25,218 nucleotides of DNA from Pelomyxa schiedti (GCA_020536535.1 JAHLWZ010000659.1:1-25218); one strand, 5' to 3'. Counted from the stretch's first letter, positions 7,542 through 18,860 are shown. Notes: generated by a model from the letters alone, not told the origin. Translations and numbers: made by a program.

Positions 7542-9810
7542 TCAATTAGTGTTGTTGTTTGTGGTGATAGGGACGGGGATTGGGCTGCTGTTGTTGTTTG
7601 TGCTGCTGAGAATTGAGTCTGGTGGTTGTGGTGGAGTGGTAGTGCTGGTGCTGGTGTCATCATTGCTGCCATCACCATCACCACCATCGCCATCGTCGCC
7701 ATCAGCACACTGATTGCCTTCATTGCTGTGGCGATGGTGATGATGGTTGTGGTGGCGATGGCGATGGCCGCGCTTCTGGATTATGGGATCGCAGCAGTTG
7801 TTGGTGTTGGTGTTGTTGTTGCTGTTGGGGTTGTTGTTGAGGGTCGCGAAGAGCTGCTTCGACTGGGATACGGCGTGGTCGTAGGGGTTCCTGTCGAGGT
7901 ATGATTCCATGGCCTCGGTGACTTGCTGTGCTGTGAATGGCTCCATGCCGTTGTATTGGTTGTTGTTGTTGTTGTTGTTGTAACCATTGTGGTTGTTGTA
8001 TAGCATGCGGTCAATCGGTGCATAGTCTTGTATCATCTGGCGCGTTTCGGGCTCGAGCCTTTTAGGGACATGTTATTAAGAGGACGATTGATGGGTGGAT
8101 TGGAAAGCATACTCCGCTGTGAAGCCAAGAAATTCGTGAACTAGGACTGGTTTCTGGAATCCACGAACCTGTGAAAAAATAGGTAAGAAACAGACAGACA
8201 AAGCCATGCGGAGATACATAGATGTGGCCAAGGGCACGCCACGAGAAAGTATTATCTCGCGCGGCACCGCGAATGCTGTCAGATACAAGAACTGCAGTTG
8301 CGAGTTCTTTGTTAAGGGGTTCTAACCTGCTGGCCAAGTTCACAGTGTTGCCTGATTTTTGTGTATGGTTTTAGAGGGCATCAGGGGAATATGGGAAAAA
8401 CCTAAAACAGTGTAATTGAGCCTTTGGCTTGACCTGAATGAAATTAGTTGGGTATTGAGAGATAGAAGGCGAATACCCGACATTTCCTGCTCTCACTTCG
8501 CCGGAATGAAGCTACAAAGTTTTCAGTTTGCGAGTGATATTGGCTGGAAGCATACTCCAACTCTAATCCGCATTGGTGGAAGCATTTTTGCTTGAAAAAT
8601 CAAATTCAGCCTGGACAGTTCCGTCAAAATTTCGGCAACCGCCTTGCAGGCGTGCATTTCGGAATTATGATCAATAACAGGGCAACCCCACAATGCCTGA
8701 AAAGCAGTTGTCAAAGTAGAAATTGGAGAACAAAACTTTATCGACTTACCATTATTGCATCTCCAATATACTGCGACAGATTTGTGAGTAGCGAATTGGG
8801 AAATGGAGGAGCATACCTTGTCAATGCAGCCGGAGTTCTTTGTGATGATTGTCGAGAATGATTCGAACATTGCCGAAAGAACTTCAATGATGGACTGTGC
8901 TCCATATTTCTCCATGTTCCTTGTCTTTGTTGCGGCGGAATGAGAAGGGAACTCAAGGCTACAATATTGAGAAACTCACGAAATCAACGACATCCAAGAA
9001 CATCACAGTGCAATGCATGGTGCTCACCCCAACAACCGGCTTCAGTCGGTTTTTACATAAGTACCTAATAATGGGTTAAATCTATCGCCATTTTGTCCCA
9101 TATTATCAGCAGACCTCACAACTTGCGTTGGCACATATCTATTTTGTGAGTGAGATTCAGTGAATGACCAAGAATTAAAACTCACTGACTGAACGACTCC
9201 AAGGCAGTTTGCATTGTTGTGACTTCGGAATTCAACTGTTGTGACATTGGTTGTTTGAAGGAGTGCGAGGAAAATAGATACCGAATCAATTTCTTTCAAC
9301 AAGCTTCTCCGGAGTGCATTATTGCTCGCCGTTCTTGTTATATGTGAGTAAAAGAAGATGGATAAAACAAGTGAACCTAGAAAGTTTTCCACTTGAAACC
9401 GTCTGAAGTTTCCTGATCACATCATCGAGAGCCCTCGCAAGAACAACAGAGAGCGTGACACTGACTGCCACCGATAGAATTCCAATGAAAATTTCTGCAC
9501 TGAGAACGAACCAGAGTGAGAAATACGCATGGTCTACTGCTTCGTCTTGTTTCTCTTGAATCTCAAACATGAAGTCCTTTTTTTGGAGGGTTGAATGGTG
9601 AGGGGAGGGGGAAAAAAAAGGAAAGGAAAGGAAAGGAAAGGAAAGGAAAGGAAAGGAAAGGAAAGGAAACAGAGGAAAACACCTTTTCAGGAGTGATGAG
9701 GAACGACCACAACACAAGACCACCATCAGCAGTGATCGGAACCACATCGACATAACACAGACCCTGCTCCTCTGTGTGCATCGTGAAGTGACTCTCTGCA
9801 GGAGAATTGC
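7542..9810 (-). CDS. Receptor-type class III nucleotidyl cyclase copy 1, C-terminal half (broken at 9810)
   Basis: Fourteen exons on the minus strand: 9683-9810 (cut), 9377-9576, 9282-9333, 9186-9235, 9115-9138, 8980-9064, 8817-8924, 8750-8770, 8556-8696, 8477-8511, 8402-8433, 8218-8351, 8113-8168, 7542-8058. Apart from the cut first exon and the last, lengths equal those of copy 2 exactly. They encode the end of the ectodomain, a membrane helix (WFVLSAEIFIGILSVAVSV), a HAMP-like linker, and a cyclase domain with FLDVVDF, DKYIGDAIM, RVG/LHSGEVRAGNVG and YTVLGNTVNLASR. Metal Asp, Lys, Thr, Asn and Arg positions are all present, so adenylate cyclase activity is predicted. The last exon is longer than in copy 2 and ends in an Asn-, His- and Asp-rich tail. 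The gene is severed from its 5' half by an inverted fragment and an assembly gap. Confidence 0.88.
9620..9669. repeat. (GGAAA)10 microsatellite in an intron
   Basis: Ten uninterrupted GGAAA units lie within the 106-nt intron at 9577-9682 of cyclase copy 1. On the transcribed (minus) strand this is (TTTCC)n, a pyrimidine tract before the acceptor at 9577. The matching intron of copy 2 (13591-13652, 62 nt) lacks the expansion. Confidence 0.95.
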
Positions 9811-10118
9811 AGACTTATTATGGCTATCATGACAGCTACGTGGCGCCCACGATTTCCTTTTTCTGGTTGAATGGAACCAAGAAGGGAGCTGATGTTCCAG
9901 TGAAACTTTCAACCAGAGATTGGTGGTATTATTCAAACCTTTTTAAGAATTCACTCCAACAAGTACCAGGATAACTGGTACTGCTGCATGGACTGGATCA
10001 TGGACAGCAGTGTATAAATCAGCAAACCCAGCAGAGGGAACTGTCCTCGGATACACAATCAGGGCACCCTTCTCGGTTCCAACAGTGATCCAAGTGACTT
10101 ACACAATGGCCTCCCTTC
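9807..10118 (+). pseudogene. Inverted, frameshifted fragment of a cyclase ectodomain exon
   Basis: Read on the plus strand this matches the ectodomain exon of the neighbouring minus-strand cyclases, starting TYYGYHDS and running to VTYTMASL. It is a diverged copy: DVPVKLSTRDWWYYSN here against DVPVNLTRRDWWYRTN in the intact copies. Between the DWWY motif and the ITGTAAWTGSW segment the fragment is 16 nt shorter than the intact exon, which breaks the frame. Its last 121 bases (9998-10118) are the exact reverse complement of 10219-10339 across the gap. The junction with minus-strand exon sequence at 9807-9810 shares TTGC. It is either an inverted duplication or an assembly chimera. Confidence 0.8.
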
Positions 10119-10339
10119 NNNNNNNNNNNNNNNNNNNNNNNNNNNNNNNNNNNNNNNNNNNNNNNNNNNNNNNNNNNNNNNNNNNNNNNNNNNNNNNNNN
10201 NNNNNNNNNNNNNNNNNNGAAGGGAGGCCATTGTGTAAGTCACTTGGATCACTGTTGGAACCGAGAAGGGTGCCCTGATTGTGTATCCGAGGACAGTTCC
10301 CTCTGCTGGGTTTGCTGATTTATACACTGCTGTCCATGA
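9998..10339. repeat. Perfect 121-bp inverted repeat flanking the N gap
   Basis: Arms 9998-10118 and 10219-10339 are exact reverse complements and each ends precisely at the gap edge. Contig ends that converge on the same sequence in opposite orientation are typical of a scaffolding problem at a duplicated locus. A real palindrome that blocks assembly is the alternative. Confidence 0.9.
10119..10218. other. Assembly gap of 100 N
   Basis: Exactly 100 undetermined bases, a conventional placeholder length for a gap of unknown size. It falls inside the large ectodomain exon of cyclase copy 1. Confidence 0.98.
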
Positions 10340-11065
10340 GCCAGCCCACGCCGTTATGCCGGTTTTCCTTTTTGTTGAATTTCCCATTAATGGCAAAATA
10401 ATGGAGTTTGTACGATACCACCAATCTCTGCGCGTGAGATTCACAGGAACATCAGCTCCCTTCTTGGTTCCATTCAACCAGAAAAAGGAAATCGTGGGCG
10501 CAATGCTGCTGTCGTGGTAGCCATAGTACGTCTGCAAATCACCGAAAATGTGGTCACCTTGTGGGTTTTGCCAACCCACCATCTGTCACAATGTCAGATG
10601 GATGCGTAGGGGCAAACGGTATATTGCAGAGAAAATGTACACACCACGTTGCTGACTGGCTTGAATTGCTTTGCAATTCCATGAAGCACATGACGGAAAG
10701 TGCTGGAATCGTTGTGCAACGGAACAGGAGAAGTGTAAGCGGACTCTGTCACTGCGTATTTCACAGCGTCTGCGATCATCGGTGGAATCGACATCTGTGT
10801 CGAGATGCTATCCACAGCCTTCTCGACCAATAAACTTCGATAAACGTTCATCTCCTAAGAGTTACAGTTATTCCAGTGGAATTACTTGGGGGTCGGGACG
10901 GGGGAGTAGTACTGTAGTCAAACAAGATGTGCAAGTGTTTGTGAGCCCCTTTAATGAGGAAACCCACAAAGTGGACATTGGAGCCAAACAAGCAATGACA
11001 ATTGTGACAACAACTGTGACAGCAGCCACAGGCACAACGACCTTGAGTGAGCATGACCCCGCCAT
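10219..11065 (-). CDS. Receptor-type cyclase copy 1, N-terminal half (partial, runs into gap)
   Basis: Exons 10913-11065, 10645-10854 and 10219-10582 (cut by the gap) match exons 1-3 of copy 2 in length and phase. The ATG at 11063-11065 begins MAGSCSLKVVVPV, followed by a membrane helix at about residues 8-28. The ectodomain then starts with a Cys-containing segment (TNTCTSCLTT) and contains N-glycosylation-type sequons (NGT, NLT, NST). 10219-10827 is identical to 14033-14641 of copy 2, intron included, whereas exon 1 and intron 1 differ. Together with 7542-9810 it would make one receptor cyclase. About 170 nt of exon 3, one intron and 16 nt of exon 4 are absent between them. Confidence 0.85.
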
Positions 11066-11211
11066 CCCATGTCGGTTCCTATCATCATTTATTTAAAAAG
11101 GCGTATTTAGTGTATATAATTGAAAATCGATTAGATAGGGTAATAACAAATTACCAAAAACTTCACGTGGGAATACAAGTTAACAACAACACATCATAAA
11201 CAGAGAGGCTT

Positions 11212-11436
11212 TTATATAAGAACCCACAATGGGGAAGACGAATTATCGGTGTGGTTTTGGTCGATCGGGGTTCCGATCCCAGCGAGCTGCAGGTTGTTGC
11301 CACTGTTGGCACTCATCATAGATGGCACCGACGGGGATCGTGCCAGCGACCTCGCCGTGCACGACAGGTTTGCGCCACGCTCCCCGTCGGCGACCGAACA
11401 GTCCGCCACTTTGTTGCCGCGTCCCTTCATCATCAT
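11212..11436 (-). CDS. Short conserved ORF upstream of cyclase copy 1
   Basis: A 74-codon frame starts MMMKGRGNKVADC and ends 146 bp before the cyclase ATG. An in-frame stop lies just upstream of the three ATGs, so the start is likely here unless an exon is spliced in. Its codons are GC-rich at third positions. It shares GIGTPIDQ with the short ORF in the same place before cyclase copy 2. Six of those eight codons differ at the third base while the peptide is identical, which argues for coding constraint. A G-R-(G)-N-K-V motif near the start is also shared. The product has no recognisable domain, signal peptide or membrane segment. It could be a separate small protein, an exon of a larger gene, or an upstream ORF of the cyclase transcript. 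Confidence 0.5.
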   Translation of the reverse strand: MMMKGRGNKVADCSVADGERGANLSCTARSLARSPSVPSMMSANSGNNLQLAGIGTPIDQNHTDNSSSPLWVLI

Positions 11437-11816
11437 GGGGCTGGCTGGATATTATGGGAGTGCCTAGGGCACTGGGGTGAATGAAACTTTATCGTTGTGG
11501 GTCCCCCCCTTGTTGTTTGGGGCTTTCGTTTTTCGTTAGAGAGGGGAAACGTCGAGTTTTTCGTTGCTGGAAATTGAATTTTGAATAAGCTGATGTTGCG
11601 GTGGTTTTTTGGATTTGGCGATTGGAACTCCTGGTCTTTCGTGTCTTTGAACATCAACAAGACGGCATGCACATTTCGGTTGTTGTGTATGTTGCGTGAA
11701 GTGACATTTTCTCATTAAAGTCGAATTATTCTTTCGTGAAGGACACACGTGTGGTTGAATGAACTGGTGATGTGAGCAGTTGGACTTTTGTTGGTTTGGG
11801 CAATTAGGTGTTAGTG
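11437..11816. other. Intergenic region between the short ORF and cyclase copy 2 stop
   Basis: No gene was recognised. The stretch contains T/G-rich tracts and a few short frames without family features. It should hold the 3' end signals of cyclase copy 2 and the promoter of the downstream unit. Confidence 0.4.
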
Positions 11817-14800
11817 TTATAGCTTGAGTTGTTGGAATTGAGTGATGTTGTTGTTGGAGGTGTTGTTGACAAAGAGTTGCCTGGATTGGGCAACGGCATG
11901 ATCCTCAGGGTGCCTATCGAGGTAGGTCTCCATGGCATCAGTGACTACACACGGGGTGAATGCGGCAGTGCCGGACCGGCTGTTGTATAACATCCGGTCA
12001 ATGCCCGAATAGTCTTGTATAATTTGCTGCTCTTGGGGAGTCAATCTGGTTGGAAGAAAGTCAGTTTTGGAGTGCCGCGGTACATTCACATTAACACCAT
12101 AAACAAAAACAGGTAAAAAGAATAGAAAGCGGAAGAGAAAAGGTACTTTGAGGTGAAACCAAGAAATTCGTGGACAAGGACTGGTTTCTGGAATCCGCGA
12201 ACCTTGGGAAGGTATTGAGTCGTTGTGAGGTCAGAGTCAAACTTACTTGAATGTGGCCAAGGGCACGCCACGAGAAGGTGTCATCTTTGGCTGCATCTCG
12301 AATACTGTCAGACACAAGAACCGCAGTGGAGAGTTCCTTGTTGAGGGGTTCCAACCTGCTGGCCAAGTTCACGGTGTTGCCTAGAATTTTGGTTAGACCA
12401 CTGAGTGATACAACGAGAAAAAACCTAAAACTGTGTAGTTGAGCCTCTGGCTCGATCTAGGAATACATTTAGTCACTAGAATTGATTGGAAGGGAAATAT
12501 TACCCAACATTTCCTGCTCTCACCTCCCCAGAATGAAGCTGTAAAAAATCAGTATACTTAATGAAACCGGTGGTGGATACCCCAACACGGATGTGCATTT
12601 CCGGAATATTTTTTACTTGGAAAATGGAGTTCAGCCTGGCCAATTCAGCCAAAATCTCGGCAACTGCCTTGCATGCATGCATTTCAGAATTGTGGTCAGT
12701 GACTGGACATCCCCACAGAGCCTGAAATGAAAATATTAGAAAAGAAAGCAAGAGAATGGAGGCAAAGGTACCATGATGGCATCTCCAATGTACTGTGTTT
12801 GCGTCAGAATAGGGAGGCAAAAGTGAGGGAATACCTTGTCAATGCAACCGGAGTTCTTTGTTATGATTGTCGAGAATGACTCGAACATTGTCGAAAGAAC
12901 TTCAATGATGGACTGTGCTCCATATTGCTCCATGTGCCGCGTCTTGTGGATGAATGTGAAAAGGCAACTAACACTATATTAGGGTACTCACGAAATCAAC
13001 GACATCCAAGAACATCACGGTGCAATGCATGGTGCTCACTCCAACGATTGGTTTCAGCCGGTTTTTGCACAAGTATCTAACAATATTGATTAAGGTTGGT
13101 TTATCCTGCAGAGTGTATGAATAACCTCACGACTTCTGTGGGCACATATCTGTGGTTGTGGGTGAGGACATTTGTTGTGAGTCAAAAAATACACACTGGC
13201 TGAACGACTCCAAGGCAGATTGCATTATTGTTACTTCAGAGTTCAGCTATTGGAGTTGTGAGCCACAAAGAATAGAATTATCTGAAATACCGAATCAATC
13301 TCTTTCAACAAACTTCTCTTGAGTGAGTTGTTACTCTCGGATCTGGTACATAGTGAGGAATGAACCAGTTATTAGTTTCATTTTCTTTACCTGGAGAGTT
13401 TACCACTTGAAACCGTCTGAAGTTTCCTGATCACATCATCGAGAGCCCTCGCAAGAACAACAGAGAGCGTGACACTGACTGCCACCGATAGAATTCCAAT
13501 GAAAATCTCCGCACTGAGAACGAACCAGAGTGAGAAATACGCATCATCCACTGCATTGTCTTGTTTCTCTTGAATCTCAAACATGAAGTCCTAGAGGAAG
13601 AAAAACAGTGAGAGGAGAAAAAAAAATAAGGAGGAGGAACAGGGGCAAACACCTTTTCAGGAGTGATGAGGAACGACCACAACACAAGACCACCATCAGC
13701 AGTGATCGGAACCACATCGACATAACACAGTCCCTGCTCCTCTGTGTGCATCGTGAAGTGACTCTCGGCAGGAGAATTGCCTGTCAGATTCATCCACTGT
13801 GAACACCCCCCCCCGCCAGTCAGCGCACAAAAACTGTTGAAAAAAAGAAGAAGGAAACAAACCATGAGAGATGCATCTCTGAGTGTGGCATTCGAACAGT
13901 TCGTGGCGTAAACATCTCCACCAGCTGAATTCAGGATCGGAATCCCCACTGTCGCTGCGATCACCTTGAGGCTCTTCTCAGCCAAGAACGCCAGTCCGTT
14001 TTGCGTCAGGTTGAAGTTCAAGAAGAACCGCTGAAGGGAGGCCATTGTGTAAGTCACTTGGATCACTGTTGGAACCGAGAAGGGTGCCCTGATTGTGTAT
14101 CCGAGGACAGTTCCCTCTGCTGGGTTTGCTGATTTATACACTGCTGTCCATGAGCCAGCCCACGCCGTTATGCCGGTTTTCCTTTTTGTTGAATTTCCCA
14201 TTAATGGCAAAATAATGGAGTTTGTACGATACCACCAATCTCTGCGCGTGAGATTCACAGGAACATCAGCTCCCTTCTTGGTTCCATTCAACCAGAAAAA
14301 GGAAATCGTGGGCGCAATGCTGCTGTCGTGGTAGCCATAGTACGTCTGCAAATCACCGAAAATGTGGTCACCTTGTGGGTTTTGCCAACCCACCATCTGT
14401 CACAATGTCAGATGGATGCGTAGGGGCAAACGGTATATTGCAGAGAAAATGTACACACCACGTTGCTGACTGGCTTGAATTGCTTTGCAATTCCATGAAG
14501 CACATGACGGAAAGTGCTGGAATCGTTGTGCAACGGAACAGGAGAAGTGTAAGCGGACTCTGTCACTGCGTATTTCACAGCGTCTGCGATCATCGGTGGA
14601 ATCGACATCTGTGTCGAGATGCTATCCACAGCCTTCTCGACTAATAGGTTCCTATATACATTCATTTCCTGGCATATATTAGCAAGACTTGATCAACCTG
14701 AAAGGGTGCATACCGTAGTCAAACAAGATGTGCAAGTGTTTGTGAGTCCCTGAAGAGAGGTCACCCACAGGGACGCCATTGGAGCCAAACAAGCAATGAC

Positions 14801-14866
14801 AATTGTGACAACAACTGTGACAGCAGCCACAGGCACAACGACCTTGAGTGAGCATGACCCCGCCAT
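11817..14866 (-). CDS. Receptor-type class III adenylate cyclase, copy 2 (intact)
   Basis: Seventeen exons: 14714-14866, 14459-14668, 13863-14396, 13653-13796, 13391-13590, 13291-13342, 13197-13246, 13126-13149, 12992-13076, 12835-12942, 12772-12792, 12581-12721, 12504-12538, 12425-12456, 12247-12380, 12147-12202, 11817-12045. They sum to 735 aa in frame. Order: membrane helix (about 8-28), a sequon-rich ectodomain to about 365, a second helix (about 368-393), a HAMP-like linker, a segment ending SFSQYVPTEVVRYL, then one cyclase domain (about 457-660). Metal-binding Asp480 (FLDVVDF) and Asp524 (YIGDAIM), Lys520 and Thr594 (YTVLG) for adenine, and Asn601/Arg605 (VNLASR) are present. The Lys/Thr pair is the class IIIb adenylate pattern. 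It would make cAMP at the cell surface in response to an unknown ligand. The C-terminal tail is Asn/Gln-rich. Confidence 0.92.
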
Positions 14867-14987
14867 CCCGTGTCGGTTTCTGTTATCGCCAATCAATAAC
14901 TCATCAATGTAACAAAATCCAGTAAAATAAAGGAACTAAAATAAAAAAAAACAGTACAGTACGTAGAGACTATACTACAATACCACA

Positions 14988-15215
14988 CTACATATAAAAT
15001 ACAGGATTCTGTGATAATACACACATGTTGCTTGGGATGAGCCTTGCGGATGATTGGTCTATGGGTGTCCCAATACCATACAAACATATACTGCTGGCAC
15101 TGACCCCAGATACAGACGCTGGTAATTCCTTGTCATCATCACACTGTTGTTCGGGCCCAACTTTGTTCCTACCAACGTGATGATGTTGTTGATGTCCCTC
15201 TGAAGTCGTGGTCAT
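14988..15215 (-). CDS. Short conserved ORF upstream of cyclase copy 2
   Basis: The frame runs from the ATG at 15213-15215 (MTTTSEGHQQHHHVGRNKV) to the stop at 14988-14990, 75 codons plus stop. It contains GIGTPIDQ at about 195 bp before the cyclase ATG, matching the spacing (about 203 bp) of the equivalent ORF before copy 1. Outside that peptide and a GRNKV motif the two ORFs are very different, and here the codons are not GC-rich. No domain is recognisable. Whether it is a stand-alone gene, an exon or an upstream ORF cannot be decided from the sequence. Confidence 0.45.
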   Translation of the reverse strand: MTTTSEGHQQHHHVGRNKVGPEQQCDDDKELPASVSGVSASSICLYGIGTPIDQSSARLIPSNMCVLSQNPVFYM

Positions 15216-15665
15216 GTTGTTGTTGATAATAATATAACTCAAATATCCACACCGACAGTGTCAGTTATCTGCAGGTGGGAGGTTACACCAGCAACAAACA
15301 AAGTTATGGGTTTGGGTATTGGGTGGTAACGTGCCTGCCACGACAAATTGTTGTTTTGTTTTTTGTTAGTTGGTTGCAAAAAAACCACAACAATAAAAGC
15401 GTACGGACTTCGTGGTGTGTTGCATTGATGTCGAGACAGAATCTCATATCAAGGTCTTTGATCAGTTACGTGAATATCGCTTGATGTTTCGCGTTGGGAC
15501 ACCTAGGGTTTTTACGAGTATGATAGAGAAAAATTTCTCTTCGTTGGTGTGTTGAACAGGACAGGGGGAAGAAAGCAAGAACAAACAACAACGAGGGGTA
15601 TTACAAGGGGGCAGAAAGGAAGCAGAGTAGGGTGCTTGGATAGTGGATTTCTATTATTGCGATGA
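15216..15665. other. Intergenic region downstream of eL20
   Basis: No gene was recognised. A short minus-strand frame starting MRFCLDINATHHE lies within it but has no supporting feature. The part next to 15666 should contain the eL20 3' end. Confidence 0.35.
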
Positions 15666-16590
15666 TTACCAGACAGTGTGTGGGCGCTCGAGGGCGAAGG
15701 TAACGCGCCAGCGTTTGTGGGATGGGCGGACAAGGCGGTGTGGGAGTGGGAACTTGAGTTTCGATGGGTTCTGCGGTGGGTGGTTTTGTGGTTAGGATTG
15801 CCGGAAATAACAATGCGGGAGGGTAAGCGCTTACCATGAATTGCTGTGTGGACTTGCGTCTGACTTCGGTTGGCTTGAGAACCTTGATCTCGAGGACTTG
15901 AATGTCCCATGGTTTAACGCGGTACTTGGAAGCAACATCGTTAACTGTTGTGTTGTAAATTGGCATTCTTTCATTCTAAATAGTCTTTACTTAATTAAAA
16001 ATATTTAAAGATAGCAAAAAGTCTATGTTTGGAATGCATACACATATGTTGAACGGCCTCACACCTTGTTGTGTCTCTGTACTCCTTGTAGATGTTGTGG
16101 GTGGAAAGTGCGCTGTTGTAGCGGGCGAGGATTCCGTAATTCTTGACGGATTGTCCTTTTTTCTCCCTGACCTTGGCAGGGTTAGACCCGTGCCAACGAG
16201 AGTTTCAAGGTAAAACTAGCAAAACTCACCTCGTGCAGCGCAAGAATTTCTCCGTGAGTGCGCTTAACCTTCCTCATTCTGGAAATGTAATACCAGAACC
16301 GGTTGCGAGCAATGACTCTGTCCTTGGCGAAAATGGTCATGCGGTAGACCTGAAAGTGTGAGACATAGAAGTACACAGTAAAAACGTTATAAACCTTGGG
16401 GTTAGGATCCTTGTCATCAGGAATGCGTCTCCCAAAAATAACCCACTCACGGTACTGGAAAAAAACCAACGTTGGTGAGTTTATTTCTAGGGAGTGAGAG
16501 TCGTGTTTTTGTTTGTTTTCGCTCGAAAATCGCGTTTGCGACATAGTGTGTCGCAAAAGCGTTGTTGCCACAAAACCACCATCGCACCAT
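15666..16590 (-). CDS. RPL18A: 60S ribosomal protein eL20 (L18a)
   Basis: Exons 16395-16454, 16230-16349, 16065-16171, 15835-15967 and 15666-15770, preceded by a proposed first exon that is only the ATG at 16588-16590, give 175 aa; eL20 is normally about 176. The family signature runs through: YREWVIFGRRIP, VYRMTIFAKDRVIARNRFWY, KRTHGEI, VKNYGILARYNSALSTHN, YKEYRDTT, KFPLPHRLVRP. It is a large-subunit structural protein. Introns are 45, 58, 97 and 64 nt, plus a proposed 133-nt first intron carrying a hairpin. An ATG-only first exon is common in ribosomal protein genes, but this start is inferred and a short spliced leader exon further upstream is possible. It is divergent from Rpt2. Confidence 0.93.
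16531..16561 (-). ncRNA. Hairpin in the first intron or leader of eL20
   Basis: TTTGCGACA at 16535-16543 is the perfect complement of 16549-16557 with a 5-nt loop. The stem extends by three more pairs beyond one mismatch (16531-16533 with 16559-16561). It lies inside the proposed first intron. It could be a splicing or autoregulatory structure, but no protein or RNA partner is visible. Confidence 0.4.
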
Positions 16591-16944
16591 TTCAAGATCT
16601 ACTCTCCTCTACTGAAAAAAAAACCGCGGTGTTGCGTGGTCCACCACCAAAAGGCACGTAAAGAAATCAAATTAAAGAAAAAAAATAAGAAACGAAAACA
16701 ACTGAGCCAGATCTGGTCTACATCATTCGTGCAACTCCGATAGAAAATTAGAACAAATCCTCAGTCCCCTCAGGTTCCCCTTAAGGCATTAGTTACCAGC
16801 CAAGTGAACCAAGTGCTCCACGGAGATGCCAAAGGAAATATGACAAGTCAAGCTTACTTCCCCGGACGATGACGAAAAACAAGTTCGGAGATCTCGTTGG
16901 CATAACAGAAAACAAATAATACACAAGGTAGAGAGCAACGAGAC
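16591..16944. promoter_or_regulatory. Shared divergent promoter region of eL20 and Rpt2
   Basis: The 354 bp between the two divergent start codons must hold both promoters. On the minus strand, T10CAG at about 16613-16625 looks like a splice acceptor 23 nt before the eL20 ATG, so a 5' UTR intron is possible. No TATA-like element could be assigned. Confidence 0.45.
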
Positions 16945-18714
<1,770 letters not shown>

Positions 18715-18860
18715 TCCTCCCAATTACCAACAATAAATATTTGGAACAATGCTTCTTTCCAGTTTGTTTTTGGTTTTTCATGCAATACAATTTTTTTAGA
18801 AGTAAGCTGTTAGTGTGGTGACATAGGGCAAAAATAATCACGAGGGTGTTTGGGGAGGTC

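Noticed and set aside
8062-8351. Separate small proteins from unspliced frames over cyclase exons (for example the MNLASRLEP frames)
   Set aside because: They are exon plus intron read-through of the cyclase genes; spliced models explain them fully.
12772-12940. Cyclase with Gln in place of the substrate Lys (QYIGDAIM), as unspliced translation suggests
   Set aside because: The Gln comes from the intron acceptor; correct splicing gives DKYIGDAIM.
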